From Pseudomonas laurylsulfativorans (GTDB taxonomy: Bacteria; Pseudomonadota; Gammaproteobacteria; Pseudomonadales; Pseudomonadaceae): 64,000 bases of DNA. Position 1 is the first letter of the stretch. Each line of letters opens with the position of its first letter. The stretch spans positions 620,001 through 684,000 of the forward strand of contig NZ_MUJK01000002.1 in assembly GCF_002906155.1 (NCBI RefSeq), in the 5' to 3' direction. A program made the translations under genes and the position numbers. A model generated the notes under the pieces. That model was not told where the DNA came from and ran no database searches. It was given only the letters and a program-made list of their open reading frames with translations. Positions 1 through 8,691 of this stretch are shown here, piece by piece.

Positions 1-936
1 AAACACCGCCTGGCCCGTTCGCTTTTCCTGTATGCGCTGTGTAACGGCTGGCTCAAACCCGGTGCGCCGGTCATCGAGGCTTCCAGCGGTTCCACGGCGA
101 TTTCCGAAGCGTACTTCGCGCGCATGCTGGGCTTGCCGTTCATTGCGGTGATGCCGGCGACCACCTCAAAAGAAAAGATCGCGCAGATCGCCTTCTACGG
201 TGGCCAAAGTCATCTGGTGGACGATCCGACCCAGATCTACGCCGAGTCCGAGCGTCTGGCCCGTGAACACGACGGACACTTCATCGACCAGTTCACTTAC
301 GCCGAGCGCGCCACCGACTGGCGGGCGAACAACAACATTGCCGAATCGATCTTTCATCAGATGCGTTTCGAGCAGCATCCCGAGCCGAGCTGGCTGATTT
401 CCAGCCCTGGCACCGGCGGCACCACGGCCACCCTGGGTCGATACGTGCGTTATCGCCAGCATTGCACCCGCGTGCTGTGTGCCGATGCCGAGCGTTCGGT
501 GTTCTTTGATTACTACCAGACCGGTGATGCCAGCCTGCGTCTGGACCACGGTTCGCGCATCGAAGGCATTGGCCGGCCGCGTGTGGAAGCGTCGTTTCTG
601 CCCAAGGTGATCGACGCCATGGTCAAGGTGCCGGATGCCCTGTCACTGGCGGCCATGCACTACCTGGCGGAGCGTCTGGGACGGCACGTGGGTGGGTCGA
701 GCGGGACCAATCTGATCGGTGCATTGATGGCCGCTCAGCACATGAAAGCGGCGGGGGAGACTGGGTCAATGGTGGCGATCTTGTGTGACAGCGGCGAGCG
801 TTATGCCACGACCTATTACGATCAGGATTGGCTCAAGGCTCAGGGGTATGAGTTGGGGAGTTTAATGGCTGCGGTAGCGGCGACGGTGGAGCGGGGTGAG
901 GCGCTGCCGGCGAGCGTGCTGCGCGCCAATATCTAA
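1..936 (+). CDS. PLP-dependent cysteine synthase family protein, 5' end outside the window
   Basis: The reading frame is open from base 1, so the start lies upstream. The first codons read KHRLARSLF, which matches the family's S-x-K-x-R segment; the Lys at bases 1-3 is probably the PLP Schiff-base lysine. Next come EASSGSTAIS (phosphate/substrate loop, the ASSGST counterpart of TSGNTG in CysK) and SSPGTGGTTATLGRY, the glycine-rich PLP phosphate-binding loop. This is fold-type II PLP chemistry as in cysteine synthase and cysteine desulfhydrase. The exact reaction cannot be read from sequence. It ends with ASVLRANI-stop, followed by a REP pair. The family call is firm; substrate is unassigned. 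Confidence 0.85.
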   Translation, partial: KHRLARSLFLYALCNGWLKPGAPVIEASSGSTAISEAYFARMLGLPFIAVMPATTSKEKIAQIAFYGGQSHLVDDPTQIYAESERLAREHDGHFIDQFTYAERATDWRANNNIAESIFHQMRFEQHPEPSWLISSPGTGGTTATLGRYVRYRQHCTRVLCADAERSVFFDYYQTGDASLRLDHGSRIEGIGRPRVEASFLPKVIDAMVKVPDALSLAAMHYLAERLGRHVGGSSGTNLIGALMAAQHMKAAGETGSMVAILCDSGERYATTYYDQDWLKAQGYELGSLMAAVAATVERGEALPASVLRANI

Positions 937-960
937 GATCCATCAGACGCCGAATACCAT

Positions 961-1050
961 TGTGGGAGCGAGCCTGCTCGCGATGGCGGAATCACATTCA
1001 ACACATATGTTGATTGATCTACCGCTATCGCGAGCAAGCTCGCTCCCACA
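961..1050. repeat. REP inverted pair (REPIN-like)
   Basis: Two inverted copies of a Pseudomonas REP palindrome. The left arm starts TGTGGGAGCGAGCCTGCTCG and the right arm ends GAGCAAGCTCGCTCCCACA, about 30 bp apart. It lies between the end of the PLP enzyme gene and the convergent FAD dehydrogenase gene. Confidence 0.9.
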
Positions 1051-1079
1051 GGGTTTTGTATTGCTTCAGAGATCGCGTA

Positions 1080-2693
1080 TCAGGCTTCCAGGCCCAGGAT
1101 GTCCCGAGCCACCGCTTCAGCAATGCGAATCCCGTCAACACCCGCCGACAGAATCCCGCCCGCATAACCGGCGCCTTCGCCGGCCGGGAACAAGCCCTTC
1201 ACGTTCAGGCTCTGCATCGACTCGTTACGGGTCATGCGCAGCGGCGAGGAGGTGCGGGTCTCGATCCCGGTCAACACTGCGTCGTGCAACGAGTAACCAC
1301 GAATCTGCTTTTCGAACGCCGGCAAGGCTTCGCGAATCGCTTCGATGGCGAACGCCGGCAGTGCCAGCGCCAGATCACCCAGGGCAACGCCCGGCTTGTA
1401 GGACGGCTCGACACTGCCCAGTTCGGTGGACGGTTTGCCCGCGATAAAATCGCCGACCAGTTGCGCCGGCGCTTCGTAGTTGCTGCCACCCAGCACAAAG
1501 GCGTGGGATTCCAGGCGTTCCTGCAGCTCGATACCGGCCAGCGGGCCGCCCGGATAATCGACTTCCGGGGTGATGCCGACGACGATACCGGAGTTGGCAT
1601 TGCGCTCGTTACGCGAGTATTGGCTCATGCCGTTGGTAACGACACGGTTCGGCTCGGACGTCGCCGCCACCACCGTACCGCCCGGGCACATGCAGAAGCT
1701 GTAGACCGAACGACCGTTTTTGGCGTGGTGCACCAGTTTGTAGTCGGCGGCGCCCAGTTTCGGGTGGCCGGCGTACTTGCCCAGGCGTGCGCGGTCGATC
1801 AGCGACTGTGGGTGCTCGATGCGGAAACCCACCGAGAACGGCTTGGCCTCCATGAACACGCCACGGCCGTGGAGCATGCGGAAGGTGTCGCGGGCGCTGT
1901 GGCCGAGGGCCAGGATCACGTGTTTCGAATGGATTTGTTCGCCACCGTTGAGCTCGACGCCGACCAGTTGGCCGTCTTCGATCAATACGTCTGTGACGCG
2001 CTGCTGGAAGCGTACTTCGCCGCCGAGGGCGCGAATCTGCTCACGCATGTTTTCCACAACGCCGGTCAGACGGAACGTACCGATGTGCGGTTTGCTGACG
2101 TAGAGGATTTCTTCCGGGGCACCGGCCTTGACGAATTCGTGCAGGACTTTGCGACCTAGGAATTTCGGATCCTTGATCTGGCTGTAGAGCTTGCCGTCGG
2201 AGAATGTCCCCGCGCCGCCTTCGCCGAATTGCACGTTGGATTCCGGGTTGAGCACGCTTTTGCGCCACAGGCCCCAGGTGTCCTTGGTGCGCTGGCGTAC
2301 TTCGGTGCCGCGTTCGAGGATGATCGGCTTGAAGCCCATTTGCGCCAGCAGCAGCCCGGCGAAAATCCCGCACGGACCGAAGCCGACAACGATCGGGCGC
2401 GCGCTCAGGTCGGCGGGTGCCTGGCCAACCATTTTGTAGCTGACATCCGGTGCCACGTTGACGTTACGGTCATCGGCGAACTTGTGCAGCACCGCCGCCT
2501 CGTCGCGAACTTCAAGGTCGATGGTGTAGATGAAACACAGTTCGGAAGACTTTTTACGCGCATCGTAGCTGCGCTTGAACAAGGTGAAATCGAGCAGGTC
2601 ATCGCTGGCGAGCCCTAAGCGCTGCACGATGGCAGGGCGCAGGTCTTCATCGGGATGGTCGATCGGCAACTTGAGTTCGGTGATTCGTAACAT
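1080..2693 (-). CDS. NAD(P)/FAD-dependent dehydrogenase, COG2509-like
   Basis: 537-aa flavoprotein. The Rossmann-type FAD motif VVGFGPCGIFAGL lies near residue 102, after an N-terminal domain of about 95 residues that is typical of this family. Then come FGEGGAGTFSDGKL, ALGHSARDTF and a C-terminal FAD-contact segment, PAGEGAGYAGGILSAG. These motifs belong to the uncharacterised FAD-dependent dehydrogenases (COG2509), distantly related to geranylgeranyl reductase/HI0933 flavoproteins. No substrate is known. It is monocistronic, with convergent and divergent neighbours unrelated in function. No membrane segment or signal peptide is visible, so it should be cytoplasmic. Confidence 0.85.
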   Translation of the reverse strand: MLRITELKLPIDHPDEDLRPAIVQRLGLASDDLLDFTLFKRSYDARKKSSELCFIYTIDLEVRDEAAVLHKFADDRNVNVAPDVSYKMVGQAPADLSARPIVVGFGPCGIFAGLLLAQMGFKPIILERGTEVRQRTKDTWGLWRKSVLNPESNVQFGEGGAGTFSDGKLYSQIKDPKFLGRKVLHEFVKAGAPEEILYVSKPHIGTFRLTGVVENMREQIRALGGEVRFQQRVTDVLIEDGQLVGVELNGGEQIHSKHVILALGHSARDTFRMLHGRGVFMEAKPFSVGFRIEHPQSLIDRARLGKYAGHPKLGAADYKLVHHAKNGRSVYSFCMCPGGTVVAATSEPNRVVTNGMSQYSRNERNANSGIVVGITPEVDYPGGPLAGIELQERLESHAFVLGGSNYEAPAQLVGDFIAGKPSTELGSVEPSYKPGVALGDLALALPAFAIEAIREALPAFEKQIRGYSLHDAVLTGIETRTSSPLRMTRNESMQSLNVKGLFPAGEGAGYAGGILSAGVDGIRIAEAVARDILGLEA

Positions 2694-2788
2694 GGCGGGA
2701 TCCGGTTCGCGGGGCGCACAACTGCGCCAGGGCGTTTGAAGCCCGCGATTATAAGCCCCAAAGGCGCAGGCCTGTGAGGCTTAAACGA

Positions 2789-3457
2789 TCAGTCGTCGCG
2801 CGAGCCGCCAAAATACCCGCATCCACGCTGGACCTGACCGTCAACCCGCAGTTCGGCACTCATGTGCTGGATGCTGCCGGTGCTGCTGTCGACGCAACGT
2901 TGTGGCGCCACCCAGAGTTCGATGTGCTGGTTGTTGGCTTCGGTGCTGAGGTTGAAACGGCCATCACCCAGTTGCTCTTCGACGTAAGGCACGGCCAGCG
3001 GCGGCTGGCCGGCCCGGTCGACGACCATGCCTTTGCCGCTGACTCTCACGCTCCACTCCGGCGTATGGCCGGCGGCGCGCAGGATCAGCAGTTTGAAATT
3101 CGGATCATCGCAAGCGGTGCCCGAGCGCTCGACACGGTACAACTGCTCCAGATCGAGCTGGCCGTCACCGCTGCTGCCGGCCACAACCCGCCCGCGCACG
3201 TCGGCAAACAGCTTGCCCTGTTTATCCGCCAGGCTTGCAGCCTGCTGCAGGACGCTGGTGCCGCCCGTGTCGTTGACCACGTAGCGGTTTGCCTGGTTGC
3301 ACGGCTGGAACAGCAGTTTGCCGTCCGCCGCGGTCAACTGGCCTTGCATGCGTGTCTGGCCAACATGGGAGGCGCTCTGCCGCTCACCCTCGAACAACTG
3401 GCAAGCGGCGAACAGCGGAAGCAGGGCAACGAGGACTAAGGAACGGACAGCACGCAT
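2789..3457 (-). CDS. Putative lipoprotein, COG3650-like
   Basis: 222 aa counted from the ATG at 3457, chosen because AGGAGA sits 7 nt upstream; an ATG six codons earlier lacks that spacing. The N-terminus MRAVRSLVLVALLPLFAAC is a lipoprotein signal peptide with lipobox FAAC-Q, so the product should be anchored in the periplasm. The remainder resembles COG3650 envelope proteins: a block around LYRVERSGTACDDPNFKLLI and a C-terminal half with CVDSSTG and RGCGYFG, whose cysteines could form a disulfide. Function is unknown. It is transcribed alone and diverges from the small secreted protein gene at 3630. Confidence 0.7.
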   Translation of the reverse strand: MRAVRSLVLVALLPLFAACQLFEGERQSASHVGQTRMQGQLTAADGKLLFQPCNQANRYVVNDTGGTSVLQQAASLADKQGKLFADVRGRVVAGSSGDGQLDLEQLYRVERSGTACDDPNFKLLILRAAGHTPEWSVRVSGKGMVVDRAGQPPLAVPYVEEQLGDGRFNLSTEANNQHIELWVAPQRCVDSSTGSIQHMSAELRVDGQVQRGCGYFGGSRDD

Positions 3458-3629
3458 CTTGGGGTCTCCTGACAAGTGCCGACACGTTACTCAGCCTGAC
3501 CGTTCATCACAAGACTCGTATTGGTCCGTCGCCGATCCGATGGCTGTTTGCAGCAACATTTTGTGTATTGTTTCGGTGCCGGGAATCAGGGCGCAAAGGT
3601 AGGCTGCCAGGTTTTTGCAGGTGCAGGGC

Positions 3630-3986
3630 ATGAAGAAGGTTATGGTTTGGAAGGTTTGGATGTTTTTGCTGGCGATGACAGGGGCGACGTGCAGTCAGGC
3701 TGCCGAGATCAATTTGTCCTCGGCAACCGACTTTATCCGGATGGAGTTAGTACTCAAAGACGTCGAAAGACGGCATTCAAGTTATGAAATGAATGTCATG
3801 CTCAGCCCTGAAGCAACTGAGCGTATACAGCGTATTTCTCGAGAGTCGATCGGCCAACAAATGACGGTTTCGATCAATGGTTGGAGGATATCTACAGCGA
3901 CAGTGCAGTCCGTCATGGGCTCACAGTTTCGCATCGCCATCCCGAAATCCATCGCCAAGGATCTTCTGCCAACGCTCATTGATTGA
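3630..3986 (+). CDS. Small secreted protein resembling the SecD P1 head subdomain
   Basis: 118 aa from the ATG at 3630; a TTG five codons upstream is a poorer start. A signal peptide (MKKVMVWKVWMFLLAMTGA ... SQA-A) precedes a mature domain of about 95 residues. The segment LSPEATERIQRISRESIGQQ followed by MTVSINGWRISTATVQSVM resembles the periplasmic P1 head of SecD, where helix 'F...T.ENIGK' is followed by 'ldg.visap.i'. SecD is a large membrane protein, so this is a free-standing version without membrane domains. A periplasmic role is inferred; the partner is unknown. No obvious operon partner: the next gene is convergent. Confidence 0.6.
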   Translation: MKKVMVWKVWMFLLAMTGATCSQAAEINLSSATDFIRMELVLKDVERRHSSYEMNVMLSPEATERIQRISRESIGQQMTVSINGWRISTATVQSVMGSQFRIAIPKSIAKDLLPTLID

Positions 3987-3997
3987 TCGGAACGGGC

Positions 3998-4597
3998 TCA
4001 ACCCACGTGAAAGGTCTGGCCTGTTTGCAGGCCTTCCACGCTCTTGGCGTAGGCCAAGGCCACATCCGCCGCAGGAACCGGCTTGAAGCCACGGAAGTAC
4101 GGCGCGTATTTGCCCATGGCTTCGACCAGGACGTTCGGGCTGATCGAATTCACTCGCAGGCTACGCGGCAGTTCGATGGCGGCGGCGCGGACGAAGCTGT
4201 CCAGTGCACCGTTGACCAACGCTGCCGAGGCACCGCTGTAAATCGGATCGTGACTGAGCACACCGGTGGTGAAGGTGAACGAAGCGCCGTCATTGGCGAA
4301 CTCGCGACCGATCAGCAGCAGGTTGACCTGGCCCATGAGTTTGTCTTTGAGGCCCAGGGCAAAACTCTCTTCGGTCATCTCGTTGAGCGGTGCGAAGGTC
4401 ACGTTGCCTGCGGCACAGATCAGCGCATCGAATTTTCCGGTCCGCTCGAACAGTTTGCGAATCGAGGCGCTGTCGCTGATATCCACCTGAAAGTCGCCGC
4501 TGTTGCGACCAATGCGGATGATTTCGTGGCGCTGGGACAGCTCTTTGTCCACTGCCGAACCGATGGTGCCGCCTGCGCCGATCAAAAGAATTTTCAT
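3998..4597 (-). CDS. Short-chain dehydrogenase/reductase, atypical active site
   Basis: 199 aa, shorter than classical SDRs (about 250 aa). It opens with KILLIGAGGTIGSAV, a glycine-rich NAD(P)-binding motif, followed by the ALICAAGNV segment equivalent to the NNAG motif. The presumed active-site stretch reads TTGVLSHDPIYSGASAAL: the Tyr aligns with the catalytic Tyr, but the usual YxxxK lysine position is Ser. Catalysis by the standard Ser-Tyr-Lys set is therefore doubtful. The gene diverges from the LysR regulator whose start is 106 bp away, an arrangement that often means regulation by that neighbour (inference). Confidence 0.85.
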   Translation of the reverse strand: MKILLIGAGGTIGSAVDKELSQRHEIIRIGRNSGDFQVDISDSASIRKLFERTGKFDALICAAGNVTFAPLNEMTEESFALGLKDKLMGQVNLLLIGREFANDGASFTFTTGVLSHDPIYSGASAALVNGALDSFVRAAAIELPRSLRVNSISPNVLVEAMGKYAPYFRGFKPVPAADVALAYAKSVEGLQTGQTFHVG

Positions 4598-4703
4598 GGA
4601 GGCTGATCCTCATGGGGGTTGGGTGAGGTTTCAGTTTAGAGTGATTTTTTCTGCGGATAAGCGCACTAATAGGCAACCTTTGGTTTTCAAATGGAAACAA
4701 TCC

Positions 4704-5612
4704 ATGAGCGAGATGGATGACCTGGCCGCGTTTGCGGTATTGATCGAAGCGGGCAGTTTCACCTTGGCGGCGCAACAGCTCGGTTGCAGCAAAGGCCAGT
4801 TGTCCAAGCGCATCAGCCAGTTGGAGGCGCAGTTTTGCGTGGTGTTGCTGCAACGTACCACCCGCCGATTGAGCCTCACCGCCGCCGGTGCTGCGTTGTT
4901 GCCACAGGCCCAGGCGCTGGTGGTGCAAGTCGAGCGGGCACGTCAGGCGCTGGCGAGATTGAAGGACGACATGGCCGGTCCGGTGCGGATGACGGTGCCG
5001 GTATCGCTCGGGGAAACTTTCTTCGATGGCCTGTTGCTGGAGTTCTCCGCCAAGTATCCCCAGGTGCAGATCGAGCTGGAGCTCAACAACAGCTACCGCG
5101 ATCTGTCCCGCGACGGCTTCGACCTGGCGATTCGTTCTGACGTGGCCATTGACCAGCGGCTGGTGGCGCGCCCACTGCTGGCGTGGCAAGAGCTGACCTG
5201 TGCCAGCCCGGCCTATCTGGAGCAATACGGTGAACCGCAAACACCCCAGGCGCTGGCTGAGCATCGCTGCCTGCTCAACAGCCATTACAGCGGTCGCGAA
5301 GAATGGCTGTATCACCAGCAGCATGAGTTGTTGCGTGTGCGGGTGTCGGGGCCGTTCGCCAGCAACCACTACAACCTATTGAAGAAAGCCGCACTGGTCG
5401 GCGCCGGTATTGCGCGCCTGCCATCCTACTGTTTGCCAACAGAATTGGCCGATGGGCGTTTGCGCTGGTTGCTGCGCGATTATCAGACCCGCAGCATGCC
5501 GATGTATCTGGTGCACCCGTATCAGGGTGGTTTGCCTAAGCGCACACAGGTGCTCGCGGATTATTTGATCGGGTGGTTCAAGCGCAGTGGGGAGGTGCTG
5601 GATCGGTTGTAA
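4704..5612 (+). CDS. LysR-family transcriptional regulator
   Basis: 302 aa from the ATG at 4704 (MSEMDDLAAF), the usual LysR length and N-terminus. The frame is open further upstream but that extension overlaps the divergent SDR gene. Residues 1-60 form the winged HTH (LAAFAVLIEAGSFTLAAQQL, then SKGQLSKRISQLEAQFCVVL). The remainder is a periplasmic-binding-protein-like effector domain, including FDLAIRSDVAIDQRLVARPL, typical of the CrgA/YafC-like subgroup. The likely target is the divergent SDR gene (inference). A REP pair follows the stop. Confidence 0.9.
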   Translation: MSEMDDLAAFAVLIEAGSFTLAAQQLGCSKGQLSKRISQLEAQFCVVLLQRTTRRLSLTAAGAALLPQAQALVVQVERARQALARLKDDMAGPVRMTVPVSLGETFFDGLLLEFSAKYPQVQIELELNNSYRDLSRDGFDLAIRSDVAIDQRLVARPLLAWQELTCASPAYLEQYGEPQTPQALAEHRCLLNSHYSGREEWLYHQQHELLRVRVSGPFASNHYNLLKKAALVGAGIARLPSYCLPTELADGRLRWLLRDYQTRSMPMYLVHPYQGGLPKRTQVLADYLIGWFKRSGEVLDRL

Positions 5613-5620
5613 CGACCCCC

Positions 5621-5720
5621 TGTAGGAGCGAGCTTGCTCGCGAAGAACGTATAGACACCACGTTCATCCAGCCAGCCCCCGTCATCGTTAACGTCCATCG
5701 CGAGCGAGCTCGCTCCTACA
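5621..5720. repeat. REP inverted pair
   Basis: The left arm begins TGTAGGAGCGAGCTTGCTCG and the right arm ends CGAGCGAGCTCGCTCCTACA. It lies just after the LysR gene and 31 bp before the left target duplication of the IS4 element. Confidence 0.9.
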
Positions 5721-5750
5721 AGGGATCTCATGGTGGGCATAAAAAAACGG

Positions 5751-5761
5751 CCCGCAAAGGC
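5751..5761. repeat. IS4 target-site duplication, left copy
   Basis: CCCGCAAAGGC directly outside the left inverted repeat. It is identical to 7188-7198. A near copy (ACCGCAAAGGC) also stands at 7210-7220, next to the livF stop. Confidence 0.9.
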
Positions 5762-5765
5762 TAAT

Positions 5766-5798
5766 GCCAGTCAGTTAAGCTGACTGGCATTTTTATTT
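5766..5798 (+). terminator. Rho-independent terminator inside the left IS end
   Basis: The 9-bp perfect stem GCCAGTCAG / CTGACTGGC with loop TTAAG is followed on the + strand by ATTTTTATTT. It overlaps the left inverted repeat and the last codons of the transposase. It would stop + strand transcription entering the IS from the LysR side. Confidence 0.7.
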
Positions 5799-7129
5799 CT
5801 GATCGGATACTTCGGCGATTTGAGCCGGATGGCGCGAGGATAAATACGCTCCTCTCGCCGATGAGGCAGGACATAGTGCAGGGCTGAGGCATGAAGCTCG
5901 CCCAGGTACTTGGGGATGTTCCCGGAGCGGTCGGCCGAGACACTGTTGATAAACCCTAAAATCGCCCAGGTACACGCGCTAAAACTCATTTCACACGGGT
6001 AAATACCTGGACAGTGACGGCTCATTTCCACCATCTGATAGCGCAACAAGTTGTAGCCCAGCAACACCCCCCACAGTTCCTGCTCGATCATCTCGGGTGT
6101 CTTGCTGCGCAGCGTATAGCTGCTGTTAAGCAGCGTCTGTTTCATCTCGCGAAACCCTAATTCGATCTCCCATCGCTGGCTGTACAGGTCGACGATTTCG
6201 TCGGACGGAAAGCGCAGCGGGTCGGCCATCGACGTCAGGATCTGACACACCTTGCCCTTGACGGTTTTGCTCAGGAGTCGCGCAGTCAGGCGCTCGGGCA
6301 GCCCCGGCCATTGTTTGCGGGCTTGCGGCGAAGTACTTAACAAGACAACCGCATCCTGGCGCCCCAAACGCTGAACCACTTCGTACTGCGTGCCTTTTTT
6401 CAGTGGCATCAGCCAATGCCGCTCGGTGCCTGCTTGCTGCCATTGGTGCAGCAAACCCAAGGAGTAAAAGCCTCGATCGAACAGGGTCAACGAGTGATCG
6501 GGCGTGGTGTCGATCAGTTGTTCGGCCAGCTTCATTTCGTTGCTGCGATAGCCATCAAACGCACTGCCGATCAGCATGTGGCTGGTCAATTCCATTTGGC
6601 AGACCATGCGCACCTGAGGAAAGCCAGTGTCGCCATGCTGATTGCTGGCCGAGTCGTAGCGCGCCCGATTTTCCGGGGTATCCGGTGTTCGCCAGACCAC
6701 ACCGTCGACGCCCAGCAAACGCAAGCCGGCCCAAGTTGGGTGATCCACGGCCTCATGCCAACTTTTCTGAGTCAGATGGAAGACCTGTCGAACAGCCTCG
6801 CAGCCCAACCGCTGACGGGCTTGAACCACAGCGCTGGGTGCCACCAGCGGACGTTGGCCCGGCAGCATGATGTTCATGCGGCTGACCACATCCCATGCCG
6901 ACATGCGTCGAAAGAAGGCCATGGAAATCACGCACCAGAGCATCATTTCCAGCGGCAAACGCCGCTTGCGCAGGGTCGCCACACCGGCCTGTTCAAGGGC
7001 CAGCTCGACCAAAGACGGATCGAGTAAAGAATCCAGTCCCTCGATTGAATTGGGAGTGGAGGCGATGTTGTGGGTCAGTTCCAGGGCCCGAGCGAGACGC
7101 ATAAAAAAATCCGATGCCAGTACAGGCAT
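5771..7129 (-). CDS. IS4-family transposase
   Basis: 452 aa from the ATG at 7129; the frame extends to a TTG at 7153 with no visible ribosome site. The N-terminal region ([20 protein letters not shown] ... [18 protein letters not shown]) matches the IS4 N-terminal domain. The DDE residues are visible: D in [12 protein letters not shown] in [13 protein letters not shown], and E in [16 protein letters not shown], the YREK signature. The stop codon lies inside the left inverted repeat. The gene reads in the same direction as the liv operon upstream, whose terminator the insertion broke, so read-through expression is possible (inference). Confidence 0.93.
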   Translation of the reverse strand: MPVLASDFFMRLARALELTHNIASTPNSIEGLDSLLDPSLVELALEQAGVATLRKRRLPLEMMLWCVISMAFFRRMSAWDVVSRMNIMLPGQRPLVAPSAVVQARQRLGCEAVRQVFHLTQKSWHEAVDHPTWAGLRLLGVDGVVWRTPDTPENRARYDSASNQHGDTGFPQVRMVCQMELTSHMLIGSAFDGYRSNEMKLAEQLIDTTPDHSLTLFDRGFYSLGLLHQWQQAGTERHWLMPLKKGTQYEVVQRLGRQDAVVLLSTSPQARKQWPGLPERLTARLLSKTVKGKVCQILTSMADPLRFPSDEIVDLYSQRWEIELGFREMKQTLLNSSYTLRSKTPEMIEQELWGVLLGYNLLRYQMVEMSRHCPGIYPCEMSFSACTWAILGFINSVSADRSGNIPKYLGELHASALHYVLPHRREERIYPRAIRLKSPKYPIRNKNASQLN

Positions 7130-7187
7130 CGGATTTTGATTTCTTGCGGCCAAAGGTCAAGCGAGAAGGCTTAACTGATCGGCATTA

Positions 7188-7198
7188 CCCGCAAAGGC
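7188..7198. repeat. IS4 target-site duplication, right copy
   Basis: CCCGCAAAGGC directly outside the right inverted repeat. It is followed by CGTTTTTTG, the separated half of the former liv terminator stem. Confidence 0.9.
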
Positions 7199-7221
7199 CG
7201 TTTTTTGTTTACCGCAAAGGC

Positions 7222-7923
7222 TTAGCCACCCAGGTACGCTTCGCGCACTTTCGGGTCGGTCAGCAATGCTTCTCCGGTGCCTTGCATCACCACCCGGCCG
7301 TTCTCCAGAACGTAGGCGCGGTCAGCGATCTTCAGCGCCTGGTTGGCGTTCTGTTCGACCAGGAACACCGTCACACCGTCCTTGCGCAGTTGTTCGATGA
7401 TGTCGAAGATCTGCTGGATGATGATCGGTGCCAGGCCCAGCGACGGCTCGTCGAGCAGCAACAGCTTGGGCTTGCTCATCAGCGCACGGCCGATGGCGAG
7501 CATTTGCTGTTCGCCACCGGACATGGTACCGCCGCGCTGGCTGAAGCGTTCTTTCAGGCGTGGGAAAAGTCCGAGAACCTTGTCCATCTGTTCCTGATAG
7601 TCGCCCTTGGCGGTGAAGAAACCGCCCATGGACAGGTTCTCTTCCACGGTCAGGCGGGAAAATACCCGACGACCTTCCGGCACCACGGCAATGCTCTTGC
7701 GCATGATCTGCGAAGAGTCCTGGCCGACCAGTTCCTCACCCATGTAACGGATGCTGCCGCTGTGGGCGCGCGGCGAACCGCAAAGCGTCATCAGCAGCGT
7801 GGACTTGCCGGCACCGTTGGCACCGATCAGGGTCACGATCTCGCCCTGGCGGACTTCGACGTTGACGCTGTGCAGGGCCTGGATCTTGCCGTAGAAGGTG
7901 GAAACGTTTTCGAACTGCAGCAT
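7222..7923 (-). CDS. livF: Branched-chain amino acid ABC transporter, ATP-binding protein LivF (BraG)
   Basis: 233-aa ATPase of the high-affinity branched-chain amino acid importer. Walker A is GANGAGKST (about residues 34-42), the ABC signature is MSGGEQQ, and Walker B is LLLLDEPS. Length and the C-terminal LLTDPKVREAYLGG fit LivF. Its start is adjacent to the stop of livG, and it is last in the livHMGF operon, read right to left. Its original terminator, just downstream, was split by the IS4 element. Confidence 0.95.
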   Translation of the reverse strand: MLQFENVSTFYGKIQALHSVNVEVRQGEIVTLIGANGAGKSTLLMTLCGSPRAHSGSIRYMGEELVGQDSSQIMRKSIAVVPEGRRVFSRLTVEENLSMGGFFTAKGDYQEQMDKVLGLFPRLKERFSQRGGTMSGGEQQMLAIGRALMSKPKLLLLDEPSLGLAPIIIQQIFDIIEQLRKDGVTVFLVEQNANQALKIADRAYVLENGRVVMQGTGEALLTDPKVREAYLGG

Positions 7924-8691
7924 TTACGCTTCCCCCAGGTAGGCTTTGATCACTTCAGGATTGTCGCGGATCTGTTCCGGCGTACCGTTGGCCAGGGGCG
8001 TGCCCTGGTTGATCACGACGATGTGGTCGGAAATGCTCATGACCAGCTTCATGTCGTGTTCGATCAGCAGAACGGTGACGTTGTGCTCTTCACGCAGCAT
8101 GCTGATCAGCGCCTTGAGGTCTTCGGTTTCCTTCGGGTTCAGGCCGGCGGCTGGTTCGTCGAGCATGAGGATCCGCGGGCGGGTCATCATGCAACGGGCG
8201 ATTTCCAGGCGACGTTGCTGACCATAGGCCAGGGTGCCGGCCGGACGGTTGGCGAATTCCTTGAGGTGCACCTTTTCCAGCCAGTACTCGGCGAAATCCA
8301 TGGCCTCGCGCTCGCTTTTGCGGAACGACGGGGTCTTGAACAGGCCGGACAGGAAGTTGGTGTTCAGGTGACGGTGCTGGGCGATCAGGAGGTTCTCGAC
8401 CGCCGTCATGTCCTTGAACAACCGCACGTTCTGGAAGGTACGCACCACGCCCTTGAGGGCAATCTTGTGGCCGGGCAGGCCCTGGATCGGCTCGCCGTCC
8501 AGCAGGATGCTGCCGCCGCTCGGCTTGTAGAAGCCGGTCAGGCAGTTGAACACGGTGGTCTTGCCGGCGCCGTTAGGGCCGATCAATGCCACGACCTGTT
8601 TTTCCTTCACGCTCAGGGCTACGCCGTTGACCGCCAGCAAGCCGCCGAAGCGCATGCTCAGGTTTTCTACTTTAAGGATCTCGCGGCTCAT
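7924..8691 (-). CDS. livG: Branched-chain amino acid ABC transporter, ATP-binding protein LivG (BraF)
   Basis: 255 aa. Walker A is GPNGAGKTT (residues about 38-46). The signature region [13 protein letters not shown] and Walker [15 protein letters not shown], with the extended LNPKET linker, are characteristic of LivG rather than LivF. It pairs with LivF as the heterodimeric motor on the LivHM permease. Its start overlaps the livM stop by 4 bp, pointing to translational coupling. Confidence 0.95.
   Translation of the reverse strand: MSREILKVENLSMRFGGLLAVNGVALSVKEKQVVALIGPNGAGKTTVFNCLTGFYKPSGGSILLDGEPIQGLPGHKIALKGVVRTFQNVRLFKDMTAVENLLIAQHRHLNTNFLSGLFKTPSFRKSEREAMDFAEYWLEKVHLKEFANRPAGTLAYGQQRRLEIARCMMTRPRILMLDEPAAGLNPKETEDLKALISMLREEHNVTVLLIEHDMKLVMSISDHIVVINQGTPLANGTPEQIRDNPEVIKAYLGEA

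Larger units (their letters stand above)
5762..7187 (-). mobile_element. IS4-family insertion sequence, complete
   Basis: 1426 bp. The termini are imperfect inverted repeats: left TAATGCCAGTCAGTTAAGC and right (reverse complement) TAATGCCGATCAGTTAAGC, 17 of 19 positions equal. It is flanked by an 11-bp direct repeat CCCGCAAAGGC at 5751-5761 and 7188-7198, the size IS4-family elements generate. Joining the flanks without the IS rebuilds a perfect hairpin with AAAAAA/TTTTTT tails, the lost terminator of livF. One intact transposase gene fills the element. Intact ends and a perfect duplication suggest a recent insertion. Confidence 0.93.

Noticed and set aside
1014-2159. 381-codon open frame opposite the FAD dehydrogenase gene
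   Set aside because: Shadow frame starting inside a REP; the minus-strand protein has clear FAD motifs.
7210-7220. Third copy of the IS target sequence (ACCGCAAAGGC)
   Set aside because: It lies outside the IS next to the livF stop and differs in the first base; not part of the duplication.
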